Shown here piece by piece: positions 9,348 to 19,398 of a stretch of 64,000 bases of DNA (the first letter of the stretch is position 1; every line of letters begins with the position of its first letter). The DNA is taken from NCBI RefSeq assembly GCF_001467585.1, contig NZ_LNXY01000031.1, positions 78,669-142,668 on the forward strand, written 5' to 3'. This DNA comes from Legionella drozanskii LLAP-1 (lineage in GTDB: Bacteria > Pseudomonadota > Gammaproteobacteria > Legionellales > Legionellaceae). A program made the position numbers and the translations under genes. The notes under the pieces are model-generated. The model saw only the letters and a program-made list of their open reading frames with translations. It was not told the origin of the DNA and ran no database searches.

Positions 9348-12300
9348 GAGAATTAGTCGCTAAAAATCCCCTTTGCTCTAGAAAACTAAAATAATTATCT
9401 AGAAGTTGCTTATTAATGAATGGAAACTCCATACCATTTGCTTGAAAAGCATAATGCGTATTCTGATTATTTGCACTAGATATTCGATCGAGTTTTTCCA
9501 TCCAAACATTATCGCTTCGATTAATATATAAAGTGAGTAACGAATAAAGTGTACTCTCAGGGCTCATTTCAGTAAGTAATTTCGCTTGCCATTCATGAGG
9601 AGAAATGAGCTGCAAATTATAGCCCCGCTGATTAAGGTAACTTATTAAATTCTTCCAAGATAACTTATTTGTATTCACTAAATTAAACAAGCTGTACGGT
9701 ATTTTTGTATTTAATGATGTTTTAACAATCATTTGACTCACATAATCCACCGGAAGAATATCGAGTTCAATATCCCATGAGGGTGCATAACCCAATTGAC
9801 AACAGCCTTTAATTAATCGCAGTAAATGATTTTGCTCAGCGGCAATTAATCCTGAAATAGAGTCACCTAAAATCCATGCCGGTCGATAGATTTTGATTGG
9901 TATTTGTTGTTGATGAGCTTTCGCTAGTATTTGCTCCGCAACCCATTTGGTTTGACTGTAACCATCTTCTGGAGGGGGGTTAGGATGGGAATAAATAAAA
10001 TCCTCAATAATCGTATTAAAATTATCAACATGATTTCCAGCAGCGGATAAAGTTGAAACATAGTGGATTGGGATTTGCTTCTTAATGGTTGCTAATTTCA
10101 ATATTTCTTTAACGCTTAGCACATTGGCAGCACGCAACATTTCATAGCTATAGAGATGATGAACAGCGGCACCATTATGATAAATCAGGTCGATTTTTTC
10201 CGATAACGTCATAAATTCTTCAATAGATAAACCCAGATAGGGTTTTCCCAAATCGCCAACTAGTAACTGAATACGCTCCCTGTCCTCAAAATGCAGATCG
10301 TAGAGCTCGATTGACTTTTGTAATTTATTTTTGGCATCGTCTAGATTAGTTCCTCTTACTAAACAGTAAATCGTCGTTGACGTTAACTGATAAAGTTGGT
10401 TTAAGAGGCTTGCGCCTAGAAAACCATTTGCACCCGTTAATAATACTGCTCGAGGCTGAACATTTATCGTGTCCAACTCAGCCAAAAACCTTCGTTCGGT
10501 TTCTCTTCTCGAAGTAAAGACAGAAGAAGTACTTGGCTGGGTTGTTCGTAATGAACGCGTCAAATTTAGCTCAATATCAAATTTCCAATGAGCCATGAAT
10601 GAGGAAGGTTTTATTTCTTCGTTGGTTTCAATCAGTTGGGCTAAATGAAAAATGGTCGGTTTTTCCAAAAATTGTTGCAAAGATAAATCATAGAGTAACT
10701 GCTCTTTCACTTTTAAAACCAACTGGGAGACCATAAGCGAATGCCCGCCGAGATCAAAAAACGAATCATGAATACCAATTTGGTCGAGCTCAAATAACTC
10801 ACTCCATATTTTTTCTATCTCTTTCTCTGCCTGAGTTTGTGGTGCTACATATTCGCTATTCAGCGTATTAGTTGAAGAATCGGGAGCTGGTAATTTTTCA
10901 AAGTCGACTTTTCCATTTAAAGTGAGAGGGATTTTATCTATCCCTATAAAAAAACAAGGTATCATGTATTTAGGTAGTTGGCTTGCCATGTACTGTTTGA
11001 TATTAACCATTGGGATTTCATGCTTCAGCACAAGATAGGCAACAATTGATTTTTGTCGCTTCTCATTTTCATATACCCTCACAGCACATTGATCAACTGC
11101 TTCATGATGCAATAATACGGTGCAAACAGCCTCTAGTTCGACGCGAAAACCACGTATTTTTACCTGATTATCTTGGCGACTTAGGTATTCAATATTGCCA
11201 TCAGGCATCCAACGAACGATATCTCCCGTTTTATAAAGCAAAGTTTCATCGCTGGGATCAAATAAATTGGGAATAAAGCGAGCCGTTGTAATTTCAGGGC
11301 GATTTAGATAGCCCAAGGCCACACCTGCTCCTCCCGTATATAATTCGCCGGGAGCGCCAATGGGTGTGGGACGTAAATATTTATCCAGAATATAAACTGT
11401 TGTATTGGCAATTGGCTTTCCGATCGGGATGGACTGATAACCTTCTTTCGCTTTAATCAGGTAGGTTGTGGTAAAGGTTGTATTTTCTGTGGGTCCATAG
11501 CCATTTAAGATATGCCGCGGCGCCCCTTTTTCGCTACGAATCACCCTCATCACTTGTTCCGCATTTAAAATATCGCCACCGATTAACAAATAGGATAGGC
11601 TTGCGAACATCGATGGCTTAACCGACGCGTATTGATTAAATAAAGCCGAAGTCAGCCATAGTACTGTAATTTTTTTCTTAATAAGAAATTGACTAAATTG
11701 CGCCACATTAAACAAGGTTGCGTGAGGTACTGCAACCAGCGTTGCCCCATTTAATAAAGCACCCCAAATTTCAAAGGTTGCTGCATCAAAACTAATACTT
11801 GCGGCCTGGGCGATGCGATCATTTTCTGTAATTTTAATATAGTTTGTTGAATTGACTAAGCGAACTATTCCTCGATGAGGGATCATCACTCCTTTGGGTT
11901 TCCCCGTGGTTCCCGACGTGTAGATAATATAAGCGAGACTATTAGAATCAAAAGGGGCAAGATTAAAATTTTCTGAGTTTTCAGAAGAGGCGCTCTTGAT
12001 AAAATTCTCAAAAATAATCAAAGGTACTTTTTGATTATCGCAGCAAATTTGCATTTTAGCTTTTAGCGATTTCGAAGCGATCGCTACCGTCGCGCTACTA
12101 TCACTTAAGATGAATTGAATATGGGATGAGGGATAATTAGTATCGATGGGAACATAAGCTGCGCCGATTTTTAAAATCGCTAATAAACCAACGATCAGAT
12201 GAATTTCCTGATTGGTACAAATCGCTACATGATTGGCTGATTTTATTCCATTTTTTTGTAAAAGACGGGCAAATTGATTGCTTTGTTCGTTGAGTGCTTG

Positions 12301-14109
12301 ATAAGACAGTACTTGCCCTTCATACGATAAAGCAATTTGCTCCGGTGTTTTCTGCACTTGCTCGACAAAAAGTTGCACCACATTTTTATAAGAAGTAGAA
12401 ATTTGCGTTTTGTTCCAGGTCATTAATAATTGGCTAGTCTCTTTTGCTGATAGCAGGGGAAGTTGTGAAATCAGCATTGTCGGATGTTCGAGCATACTGG
12501 CAATTAAGATAGGCAAATGTTGAATGCTATTGCGCAGAATTGTGTTTAAATCCTCATTTTTTTCACGACTAAACCATTGAATTTTGTAGGTATTAGAAAT
12601 AGTCACCACTACTGAGGAATTGATATGTTGAATACGTTTTAAAAATCCTTTTTCATGGCCAATCATTACGGTAATAGGATAGAACGACTGCAAACTTGGC
12701 GATAACTCCGGATAGCGAACAAAAATATCGCGTGAAAAACTTAAATGTTTATCAAATTTTAATAGTCGATCAAAAAATTCTTTTAAGGTTTCTTCAACCG
12801 TAAGATCTTCATTGAGTTGAAAAGAAAAAGGAATAATCTGGGCAAATAAAGGTTTGATCGCTTCAGGTAATTGTTGCAAAAGAGGATGAGAAAAACCGAC
12901 ACCGAATTTTTCTTTATTTCCCAAACGATAAAGGTAAATATATAAAGCGGCAAACAAAATATTGCAGGGATTATTGGGGTATTCATTCGTAGGAAATGAA
13001 AATAGTGTTGACGCATTAAGCGTAGCAATATGTTTCAGAGGATAATTTTTTTCTGAGCTTATCGATAGCGTTTGAAAAGGCAATGTTGCTGGGATAAACG
13101 ATTTCTCTTGCCGCACCCAAAAAATCTCATGAATGGCATAAACTTCGCAAAAATATTTATATTCAAGCCGCAACTTCTCCGAGACATGGGGCAGAACTGA
13201 TCCTTTCTTTAAATGAAAACGCTCAGCAAGTTCTATAAAATTCACTGTTTCATTGTGGAAGGAAAGGAGCTGCTCTAATTGCACAACCCGAGTTTTGGTT
13301 GCGATTTGCCAATACTGCGGTGTTATCTCCAAAAGAGTACCCGGTGCATGATAAGTTTCCTCATCCAAAATATGCAATTGAAGAATGAGAAAAAAATCCT
13401 TGCCGATGTTAAATTTTGGCAATCCGAAGCGATTGCGATGATGATGCCCCAAATTCAGTGCGCGACACATTCTGTCAATTGTTTCCGCTGAATCATTCCA
13501 ACTGATCCAGCCTCCATTCGCCGGTTTCTGGCAATAGTCAAAATAACTCCGATGTTCTAGGTTTTGTGGAATCGATCGAAGCTGTTGATAACTAATTTCA
13601 TAAACTAATTCTTTGAAGGTATTTATCGCTTCTTGATAACATTTTACGCTTAAACTTAAGCCCGTTTCATCAGCTTCTATTTCAATAGGCGCCTGTATTA
13701 AAATATCGCCGGCATCAATTTCTTCAACCATTTGATGCCAGGTCACACCATAGACTCGTTCCTTATGCAAAATAGCCCAAGAAGGCGCATGTAAACCGGC
13801 ATACCTGGGCAAGGGGCCATTATGATAATTGATAGCCATGCATTTGGCTTGCTCTAGTATGGAACGCGGTAAGACCGACCCATTGATGATGCTAAATAAA
13901 TAATCAAACGCAGTCACTGATAAAATCGGTACCGCATCGCTAAGTTTAAAAAAGTAGGGTATTTTTTTTTGAATAGAAAATTCTTCAGCGGCTGGAAGAG
14001 GAGAGATAATACCCAGGATCGAATGATTATAAGATAGAAGAATTTCTGCACACTCTAACAACAGACGATCTTCACCTATCAAATAGCAAGTAAGTAGTTT
14101 CTTTTCCAA
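9331..14109 (-). CDS. NRPS-like protein: formyltransferase - condensation-like - adenylation - carrier - reductase
   Basis: 1592 residues, one module. The N-terminal formyltransferase (about 1-310) keeps the N94/H96/D132 triad (INYHNGPLPRYAG, EEIDAGD). Residues about 320-560 look like a decayed condensation domain with no HHxxxDG. The adenylation domain (about 570-1075) has YTSGTTGKPKG, NGYGPTEN and YKTGD. My hand reading of its specificity positions is D-A-F-W-L-G-G-T-F-K, close to published valine codes. The carrier serine is S1124 (LGGHSL). The terminal reductase (about 1220-1592) has TGANGFLG and YSQTK. Predicted product: a formylated amino acid released as aldehyde or alcohol (inference). 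The start is TTG, supported by AGGA seven bases upstream; no ATG occurs before residue 91. The last codons lie in a repeat element. Confidence 0.88.
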   Translation of the reverse strand: MEKKLLTCYLIGEDRLLLECAEILLSYNHSILGIISPLPAAEEFSIQKKIPYFFKLSDAVPILSVTAFDYLFSIINGSVLPRSILEQAKCMAINYHNGPLPRYAGLHAPSWAILHKERVYGVTWHQMVEEIDAGDILIQAPIEIEADETGLSLSVKCYQEAINTFKELVYEISYQQLRSIPQNLEHRSYFDYCQKPANGGWISWNDSAETIDRMCRALNLGHHHRNRFGLPKFNIGKDFFLILQLHILDEETYHAPGTLLEITPQYWQIATKTRVVQLEQLLSFHNETVNFIELAERFHLKKGSVLPHVSEKLRLEYKYFCEVYAIHEIFWVRQEKSFIPATLPFQTLSISSEKNYPLKHIATLNASTLFSFPTNEYPNNPCNILFAALYIYLYRLGNKEKFGVGFSHPLLQQLPEAIKPLFAQIIPFSFQLNEDLTVEETLKEFFDRLLKFDKHLSFSRDIFVRYPELSPSLQSFYPITVMIGHEKGFLKRIQHINSSVVVTISNTYKIQWFSREKNEDLNTILRNSIQHLPILIASMLEHPTMLISQLPLLSAKETSQLLMTWNKTQISTSYKNVVQLFVEQVQKTPEQIALSYEGQVLSYQALNEQSNQFARLLQKNGIKSANHVAICTNQEIHLIVGLLAILKIGAAYVPIDTNYPSSHIQFILSDSSATVAIASKSLKAKMQICCDNQKVPLIIFENFIKSASSENSENFNLAPFDSNSLAYIIYTSGTTGKPKGVMIPHRGIVRLVNSTNYIKITENDRIAQAASISFDAATFEIWGALLNGATLVAVPHATLFNVAQFSQFLIKKKITVLWLTSALFNQYASVKPSMFASLSYLLIGGDILNAEQVMRVIRSEKGAPRHILNGYGPTENTTFTTTYLIKAKEGYQSIPIGKPIANTTVYILDKYLRPTPIGAPGELYTGGAGVALGYLNRPEITTARFIPNLFDPSDETLLYKTGDIVRWMPDGNIEYLSRQDNQVKIRGFRVELEAVCTVLLHHEAVDQCAVRVYENEKRQKSIVAYLVLKHEIPMVNIKQYMASQLPKYMIPCFFIGIDKIPLTLNGKVDFEKLPAPDSSTNTLNSEYVAPQTQAEKEIEKIWSELFELDQIGIHDSFFDLGGHSLMVSQLVLKVKEQLLYDLSLQQFLEKPTIFHLAQLIETNEEIKPSSFMAHWKFDIELNLTRSLRTTQPSTSSVFTSRRETERRFLAELDTINVQPRAVLLTGANGFLGASLLNQLYQLTSTTIYCLVRGTNLDDAKNKLQKSIELYDLHFEDRERIQLLVGDLGKPYLGLSIEEFMTLSEKIDLIYHNGAAVHHLYSYEMLRAANVLSVKEILKLATIKKQIPIHYVSTLSAAGNHVDNFNTIIEDFIYSHPNPPPEDGYSQTKWVAEQILAKAHQQQIPIKIYRPAWILGDSISGLIAAEQNHLLRLIKGCCQLGYAPSWDIELDILPVDYVSQMIVKTSLNTKIPYSLFNLVNTNKLSWKNLISYLNQRGYNLQLISPHEWQAKLLTEMSPESTLYSLLTLYINRSDNVWMEKLDRISSANNQNTHYAFQANGMEFPFINKQLLDNYFSFLEQRGFLATNSRHLLA

Positions 14110-14232
14110 AGAAAAATCCTAAAGTTTCTGCCTATTGCCGACTATATTACCTTATAAGATAAATAATACACAGAGTGATCTAGAGCCTGTGGATAAAAAT
14201 TGAAATAAGCATTTTTTCCATGAAAAATACCT

Positions 14233-14265
14233 TTTTAGCCTTGTGCCATAGCCGTCAGGCTAAAA
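14233..14265 (-). terminator. Possible terminator of the 14345-14872 gene
   Basis: A nine-base inverted repeat TTTTAGCCT / AGGCTAAAA with a 15-base loop, downstream of the stop at 14345 and upstream of the NRPS gene on the same strand. The A/T arms give T residues on either side, but there is no long T tract, so termination is only likely. Confidence 0.4.
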
Positions 14266-14344
14266 TGATTTTCCCTCTCCCCAGCCCTCAAGTTGAGCTT
14301 CTTGCGCGGGCACGGGAGTGGATAGACAATTCGATTTACACCCA

Positions 14345-14872
14345 CTAATTATCTACAAACAACGCAACATAATCAGAATGTGCCGTGTCTGGTAATTCCA
14401 TAGCATTACCAGGCAAGGGGTAGATTTTCACGCTCAGTTGATTGGCCTCACTCTTATATATCGGCTCACCCAAAATGATCGAGTAGCTCGCTGATTGCCC
14501 TGATTGATTAATTGTATTTAAACGAACGACTTCTAGTAGGGCTTTGGGTGGTTCTTTTTTATATAAACCTTGATTCCATTGGTTTAAAAAAGTTTTCAAT
14601 TCGAGTTGCCCACTAAAGCGTGCGGGTCGATCAGCGAAATAAATAACCTGAGGATTCACCTTGTTTAAAATAAGAATAAATTCTCGCTTTTCTCTATTGG
14701 ATATTTCGATGGTTCCTTCTTTCGCCAATACGACAAAAAGAAAGTGTAAATTCTTAGGAGTTCCTGGAGGACTTTTATTATCCATTTTTGGACTAGCATT
14801 GATTGCAGACCATGCATTGACTGTAAAAAATGCTAAAACGAGCAGCAATAAACTTGCAAGGTATTTTTTCAT
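14345..14872 (-). CDS. Exported protein of unknown function
   Basis: 175 residues. A classical signal peptide is clear: K2-K3, hydrophobic 5-17, and a probable cleavage after the NAWSA region. The mature part is small, mixed alpha/beta in appearance, and has a segment FILILNKVNPQVIYFADRPAR followed by LKTFLNQWNQG. I do not recognise the family and see no catalytic motif or cysteine pair. It is transcribed away from the small cysteine-rich gene at 14994 and toward the NRPS-like gene, with a 235-base gap before it. Probably periplasmic. Confidence 0.65.
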   Translation of the reverse strand: MKKYLASLLLLVLAFFTVNAWSAINASPKMDNKSPPGTPKNLHFLFVVLAKEGTIEISNREKREFILILNKVNPQVIYFADRPARFSGQLELKTFLNQWNQGLYKKEPPKALLEVVRLNTINQSGQSASYSIILGEPIYKSEANQLSVKIYPLPGNAMELPDTAHSDYVALFVDN

Positions 14873-14938
14873 GCTTTCACTGTTATAAGGGCTTTCAGAG
14901 TTAAATTGTAGCGCAAAATGATTTCGCCCATATTTGCT

Positions 14939-14944
14939 ATAATT
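14939..14944 (+). promoter_or_regulatory. TATAAT -10 element upstream of the cysteine-rich gene
   Basis: An exact TATAAT lies 50 bases before the ATG at 14994. No convincing -35 hexamer is seen at 16-18 bases, so this is a candidate only. Confidence 0.35.
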
Positions 14945-14993
14945 TTACCCATATGGACTTTTAATTTGCAAACAGCCACAAAGGACTTGCTCT

Positions 14994-15239
14994 ATGAAAC
15001 TCATCGGAATACTTATTATTCTTTTCTTTCCTTTTACTTTACAAGCTTCCTGTGCCTGTACTTGCAATCTCATGGATCAGCGTTTATGCGAACCGGACTA
15101 TGATCTGGATAATCCTTGCCCTAGTATCTGCCCTTCACATGCACCCACTATGCCGCCACCAAGAACGGCTTGCCCAACCCAGAAAGTTTATATTCCTGAG
15201 AAAGGAGCTTATGTATGGATTACACTATGTAATGATTGA
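14994..15239 (+). CDS. Small cysteine-rich exported protein
   Basis: 81 residues with a hydrophobic N-terminus (residues 3-16) ending LQASC, then a short mature part with eight cysteines (20, 22, 24, 32, 42, 46, 60, 79) and proline-rich stretches (MPPPR). The SQASC-like end is not a strict lipobox, since position -3 is Gln, so a lipoprotein is possible but not sure. AAGGA at 14981-14985 is well placed for the ATG. The high cysteine content predicts a disulfide-bonded periplasmic or secreted peptide. Its last 15 bases overlap the 3' end of the convergent FUSC gene. Function unknown. Confidence 0.6.
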   Translation: MKLIGILIILFFPFTLQASCACTCNLMDQRLCEPDYDLDNPCPSICPSHAPTMPPPRTACPTQKVYIPEKGAYVWITLCND

Positions 15240-16247
15240 TTTAGGCTCTTCTTTAAACAATAAGTAACTGACTATCATGGCAATCAGAAGACCAGCCATT
15301 ACATTTAGAAAACGACCGACAACTACTTCTAACGCAGCATCAGGCAGTCCGGCTAAAAGCATTATCGCCAGCGCACTGCCTGCATGATTGCCGGTAGCCG
15401 AAAATTTGGTTTCATTACCAATCAAAAACCCACAGAGAAAAAATCCGCAAGTTAAAACTAGACCAATAACAATCATATTAGTTGGAAACAAAATTGCGAC
15501 AGCACCCCCTAAAACAGCGGCAAAACATTGACCTAGAAACCGCGCTAGTGCTTTTTCTTTAGTGCCTTTTGTTGTGTCCTCCATAACAACAAACAGAGTA
15601 ATTGTTACCCATACACCTTGCGGATAACGAAAAATTATCCAAGAGAGAAAGGTGAGAGAAGCAGCGAGGCTTATAATCGCTGCATTGATTAAATCAGGCT
15701 TGGAAAAACCAATTTCCTTAAACGATCGAATAATTTTCTTCGTCGCCTCAGGGTCAATTAGATGGAAATCACTGGGTACAAAATTCGATAGACTCCAACC
15801 CACAACAGCTACCACAATAATCCCTACACAGACCTCGAGAGTACGATAAATTGCGACCGCTTGCATATCACCCAATAAAAAAGAGGCGATAACAATAACA
15901 GCGCTAAAACCCGCAACGACGGATAAATAGTTATAAGGCCTGGTTTGCAAACCAATATAGGTCGTAGCGAAAGAAAAGATTAAGATAGTAAAGAAGAGTT
16001 CAAAGGGTGCATAGCCGATATGCTCAGCGAGGATAAAGCCAACGAATGCGCCGAGTAAAGTACCTCCCAATCTTAGCGCTGACTTGATGAAAGTTGCCGA
16101 AAGATTGGGGCGAGTAATCGAAGAAACGGTCACTACCGACCAAAATCCTTCATGCAAATGAAAATATTGCAAAAGCAAGAAGCAAATTAAGCCACTCAAA
16201 CCCATTTGCAAACCAACGATTGACGCTTTGCTCATTCTTTCAGTCAT
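15225..16247 (-). CDS. FUSC-family inner-membrane transporter
   Basis: 340 residues, almost entirely hydrophobic, in two similar halves of about five to six membrane helices each, with a short soluble linker (about 178-205). The helix-rich repeat with GLQMGLSG...GFWSVVTV and the second-half counterpart YPQGVWVTITLFVVM..TTKGT is typical of the FUSC/aromatic acid exporter (AaeB/YccS) superfamily. It is shorter than AaeB (about 650 residues), matching the compact members. The substrate is unknown; efflux of aromatic or other small acids is the family role. Divergent from fumC, with 56 bases between starts. Confidence 0.8.
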   Translation of the reverse strand: MTERMSKASIVGLQMGLSGLICFLLLQYFHLHEGFWSVVTVSSITRPNLSATFIKSALRLGGTLLGAFVGFILAEHIGYAPFELFFTILIFSFATTYIGLQTRPYNYLSVVAGFSAVIVIASFLLGDMQAVAIYRTLEVCVGIIVVAVVGWSLSNFVPSDFHLIDPEATKKIIRSFKEIGFSKPDLINAAIISLAASLTFLSWIIFRYPQGVWVTITLFVVMEDTTKGTKEKALARFLGQCFAAVLGGAVAILFPTNMIVIGLVLTCGFFLCGFLIGNETKFSATGNHAGSALAIMLLAGLPDAALEVVVGRFLNVMAGLLIAMIVSYLLFKEEPKSIIT

Positions 16248-16263
16248 GCTATTAATTTCGCTA

Positions 16264-16272
16264 TGCTATACT
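16264..16272 (+). promoter_or_regulatory. Extended -10 promoter for fumC
   Basis: TGCTATACT, an extended -10 (TGn before TATACT at 16267-16272), lies 32 bases before the fumC ATG. No good -35 is visible, which fits extended -10 promoters. Confidence 0.5.
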
Positions 16273-16303
16273 CCAAACATCTGTCCCAAAAAGGTCATAG
16301 GAT

Positions 16304-17704
16304 ATGACAAACTCCTCATTCCGTATAGAAACAGATAGCTTGGGTGAAGTACAAGTACCTAACGACAAATTATGGGGAGCACAAACGCAACGCTCACTCT
16401 TTCATTTTAGTATCGGTGACGATCTTATTCCTAAAGAAATGATCACAGCTTATGCCATATTAAAAAAAGCTGCCGCAGTTGCCAACCATAAAGACGGACG
16501 ATTATCCCATGAAAAATGCCAATTGATCGCGAAGGTCTGCGATGAAATTCTTTCTGAACAGCATCACGATATGTTCCCCTTGCATGTTTGGATGACAGGT
16601 AGTGGCACTCAATTTAATATGAATATGAATGAGGTCATTTCCAATCGCTGTGCTCAATTAAAAGGTTTTCCTTTAGGCAGCAAAAAACCGGTCCATCCTA
16701 ATGACGATGTCAACATGTCTCAATCATCGAATGACTCCTTTCCTTCAGCTATGTACATGGCTGCGGCAATCGCTGTAGTCGGTCAATTAATTCCTGCATT
16801 AAACGATTTACGCAATTCTTTAAATAAAAAATCGAAAGCTTGGATGGATGTAGTGAAAATCGGTCGCACTCATCTGCAAGACGCGACGCCTCTCACTGTT
16901 GGGCAAGAATTTTCTGGATATGTTGGAATGTTAGATGATAATCTAAGCCGCCTTCAATATGCCTTAAACGGTGTTTATTGTTTAGCCTTAGGTGGTACTG
17001 CGGTGGGAACTGGGATTAATGCAGCACCCGGTTTTGCTAAAGCGGTCGCTGAAGAAATTGCTAAACTAACGCAGCTCCCTTTTATTTCTGCCCCCAATAA
17101 ATTTACTGTCCAAGGCGCGCATGATGCTCTGGTTGAGCTATCGGGGACACTAAAAACCTTAGCTGTATCACTTTATAAAATAGCCAATGATATTCGTTTG
17201 TTGTCTTGCGGACCCCGCGCAGGTTTTTATGAACTTCTTATTCCATCCAATGAGCCCGGTTCTTCTGTTATGCCTGGCAAAGTCAATCCGACACAGTGCG
17301 AAGCCATGACCATGGCAGCTGTGCAAGTCATGGCTAACGATGTGGCGGTAACTTTTGGTGGCGCAGGGGGTTATTTAGAAATGAATGTTTACAAGCCCTT
17401 AATGATTTTTAATATCACTAAATCAATTCGCATCCTTACAGACAGCATGAAAAATTTCCGTGAATTTTTGGTCGAAGGAATGCAGCTAAATGAAAAGAAA
17501 ATTGCCCATTATGTTGAACGCTCATTAATGCTAGTCACCGCTTTATCTCCTATTATTGGCTATGATAAAGCATCACAAATCGCTCATTACGCTCTAGATC
17601 ATGATCTTTCGCTTAAGGAAGCCGCGTTAAAACTTAAATTCATCAGCAGCGAAGATTTTGACAAAGCGATGGATCCTAAAAAAATGACTCATCCCTTAGA
17701 ATAA
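16304..17704 (+). CDS. fumC: Class II fumarate hydratase
   Basis: Iron-independent fumarase of the TCA cycle (fumarate to L-malate), 466 residues, the normal size for the homotetrameric enzyme. Seen directly: the class signature [16 protein letters not shown] with its G at about residue 319, the substrate-binding [14 protein letters not shown] and [13 protein letters not shown] blocks, and [10 protein letters not shown]. The start is the ATG at 16304 with an upstream AAGG. The last nine bases overlap the 3' end of the convergent deaminase-like gene. Confidence 0.97.
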   Translation: MTNSSFRIETDSLGEVQVPNDKLWGAQTQRSLFHFSIGDDLIPKEMITAYAILKKAAAVANHKDGRLSHEKCQLIAKVCDEILSEQHHDMFPLHVWMTGSGTQFNMNMNEVISNRCAQLKGFPLGSKKPVHPNDDVNMSQSSNDSFPSAMYMAAAIAVVGQLIPALNDLRNSLNKKSKAWMDVVKIGRTHLQDATPLTVGQEFSGYVGMLDDNLSRLQYALNGVYCLALGGTAVGTGINAAPGFAKAVAEEIAKLTQLPFISAPNKFTVQGAHDALVELSGTLKTLAVSLYKIANDIRLLSCGPRAGFYELLIPSNEPGSSVMPGKVNPTQCEAMTMAAVQVMANDVAVTFGGAGGYLEMNVYKPLMIFNITKSIRILTDSMKNFREFLVEGMQLNEKKIAHYVERSLMLVTALSPIIGYDKASQIAHYALDHDLSLKEAALKLKFISSEDFDKAMDPKKMTHPLE

Positions 17705-18250
17705 TTTCTCATCAAGCTCTCGAAAAAAAGACGAGCCCAATTCTTTTTTTATTCCTATTAAATCGGAATTAATTCGCGAATGATATTGGGCAAACAATCC
17801 CATTAATTTTTCGCAAATCATTTGATAGGAACCCTGCTCTGAAAGCGAGGGAGACAAGCCAATTTGATAGTATTGCTCTAATGAATCAGCATGCATTTTA
17901 TCAAGTACACCGAAATGAATACGCTTGACTCCCAGTTGCTGTAAAAGTGCTGAACAGGATTCTTCTTGTCGATATTTTAAATCACTCAAACAAGGCGATA
18001 AAGTCACCACAAAAATTGCCGAGGGCGATGGTTCGCTTGCATAAAGTTTCTTAAATTCAAGATAAGCATTCTTTTCTGCATGTTTCCAAAACGGGACATT
18101 TCTACTACTGGTCGCAAACGCTTTTTTATCGCCATCCACGATACAACAGGCCACAATTCCTGTGTCTGAGTTCAGCCAGTTTTTCCGTAAAAACTCTAGC
18201 GTTTCGCCTAGAATGACATCACATTCACCCAAACTTAATAAATTAGACAT
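17696..18250 (-). CDS. Cytidine deaminase-fold protein
   Basis: 184 residues. A zinc-dependent deaminase motif is readable: H57-A-E59 (KHAEKNAYL) and P86-C87 followed by C99. The spacing between the two cysteines (11 residues) is longer than the usual PCxxC and resembles the wider spacing of RibD-type deaminases. The rest of the protein (about 110-184) shows no known domain. The substrate is not evident: a nucleoside, nucleotide or riboflavin intermediate are all possible. Single gene, convergent with fumC. Confidence 0.65.
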   Translation of the reverse strand: MSNLLSLGECDVILGETLEFLRKNWLNSDTGIVACCIVDGDKKAFATSSRNVPFWKHAEKNAYLEFKKLYASEPSPSAIFVVTLSPCLSDLKYRQEESCSALLQQLGVKRIHFGVLDKMHADSLEQYYQIGLSPSLSEQGSYQMICEKLMGLFAQYHSRINSDLIGIKKELGSSFFRELDEKLF

Positions 18251-18346
18251 TGAGAAGAAAAAATAAGTTACTATCTGTCTATTGTAATAGTAAACCGGCG
18301 ATATTTTAAAGCCGCCACAAGGTCTAGGAATAGGCGTATCCTGGCT

Positions 18347-19321
18347 CTAATTGGTCCTGAAAGTAGAATAAGCAGTTCTTTCTGACGCGATAGTTTCAAA
18401 TAGCTCTTGCAATCTTTTATGGCCTGCCACGCATTGATCAAAAATGGATACTCCAGAAAGTTCCCCCATCAAATCCTCTAAAGACTTTTTAAATTTTAAT
18501 TGCTCATCTTTTGCTAAGGGTTCAATAACAAAAATTTTTCTTAATGAAATTCCGTTGTTATCAGCAATCTTAAATGCAAGTTGTTGCATTTTTCTATAGG
18601 TTTCGAGACATCTATCTCCAACGAAGGTATTACAAATTCCGTCTTGGTGTTCGATGTATTTCACTAATACCAGATCTTCATCAGCAAGAACATGCTTAAT
18701 CGTGCTCTTTACTTGGGATAATTGAGTTCCTTGCAATTGCAAAGGCCGGTTGAAATGATCAGAAAGCTTATTCTTTGAGGCTTTGATATCACGTTCGGGA
18801 TCGATATCTATCCATTTTAAAGTAGATATAATCACTGCTGCAGGACAGTGTAAATATTCTTCTGGAATAAGACCTTCTTCATCGATAATTTCTAATGAAG
18901 CTCCGAGTTCAATAAGACGTGTCGCTAAATCATACCGCCCAAGGATGATCGCGTAATGTAAAGCAGTTTTTCCTGTCATATCTTGATAATTTAAATCAAG
19001 GCGATGTTTATAAAGCTCAATGAATTTAAGTGCGACAGAATGACTAGGAGGCAATAAACAGAGTAAAATTAATAGCGATTTTCTTCCAAATTCCTCTCCA
19101 TCACAGAGATTAGGATTAATACGCTTAGGAATTAAATCCATTAATTTCTCAAACGATGAATATAATTCATTGGCCAAAATAAGATGTAAAAAAGGATTAT
19201 CTTTTCTCCATAGCGCATTAGGACTAAATAGATTCTCTTTCATGAAAGACAATAATTTTTTATCAGGAAGAGAGAGAAACGCTAAAGAGCTGAATTTGGG
19301 ATTAGTGTAATAATAAGTCAT
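18347..19321 (-). CDS. Ankyrin-repeat protein, candidate effector
   Basis: 324 residues, no signal peptide. One clear ankyrin repeat at about 113-145 (TGKTALHYAIILGRYDLATRLIELGA), with a weaker one before it (about 75-108) and a degenerate partner after it (EEGLIPEEY). The C-terminal half (about 170-324) is charged and helical with no recognised domain. Ankyrin proteins are frequent type IV effectors in Legionella and Coxiella; that is inference here. The Shine-Dalgarno sequence is weak (AAAG). Confidence 0.7.
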   Translation of the reverse strand: MTYYYTNPKFSSLAFLSLPDKKLLSFMKENLFSPNALWRKDNPFLHLILANELYSSFEKLMDLIPKRINPNLCDGEEFGRKSLLILLCLLPPSHSVALKFIELYKHRLDLNYQDMTGKTALHYAIILGRYDLATRLIELGASLEIIDEEGLIPEEYLHCPAAVIISTLKWIDIDPERDIKASKNKLSDHFNRPLQLQGTQLSQVKSTIKHVLADEDLVLVKYIEHQDGICNTFVGDRCLETYRKMQQLAFKIADNNGISLRKIFVIEPLAKDEQLKFKKSLEDLMGELSGVSIFDQCVAGHKRLQELFETIASERTAYSTFRTN

Positions 19322-19398
19322 ACTTTATCTTTAGTGAGCAAATACCCTATGATATCGTCCTCACATTAAGAAAAGATTAAGTACAGCTCACAACATCC

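Noticed and set aside
17696-17704. fumC/deaminase overlap read as a frameshifted gene fusion
   Set aside because: The genes are on opposite strands and both end normally; it is a simple convergent overlap.
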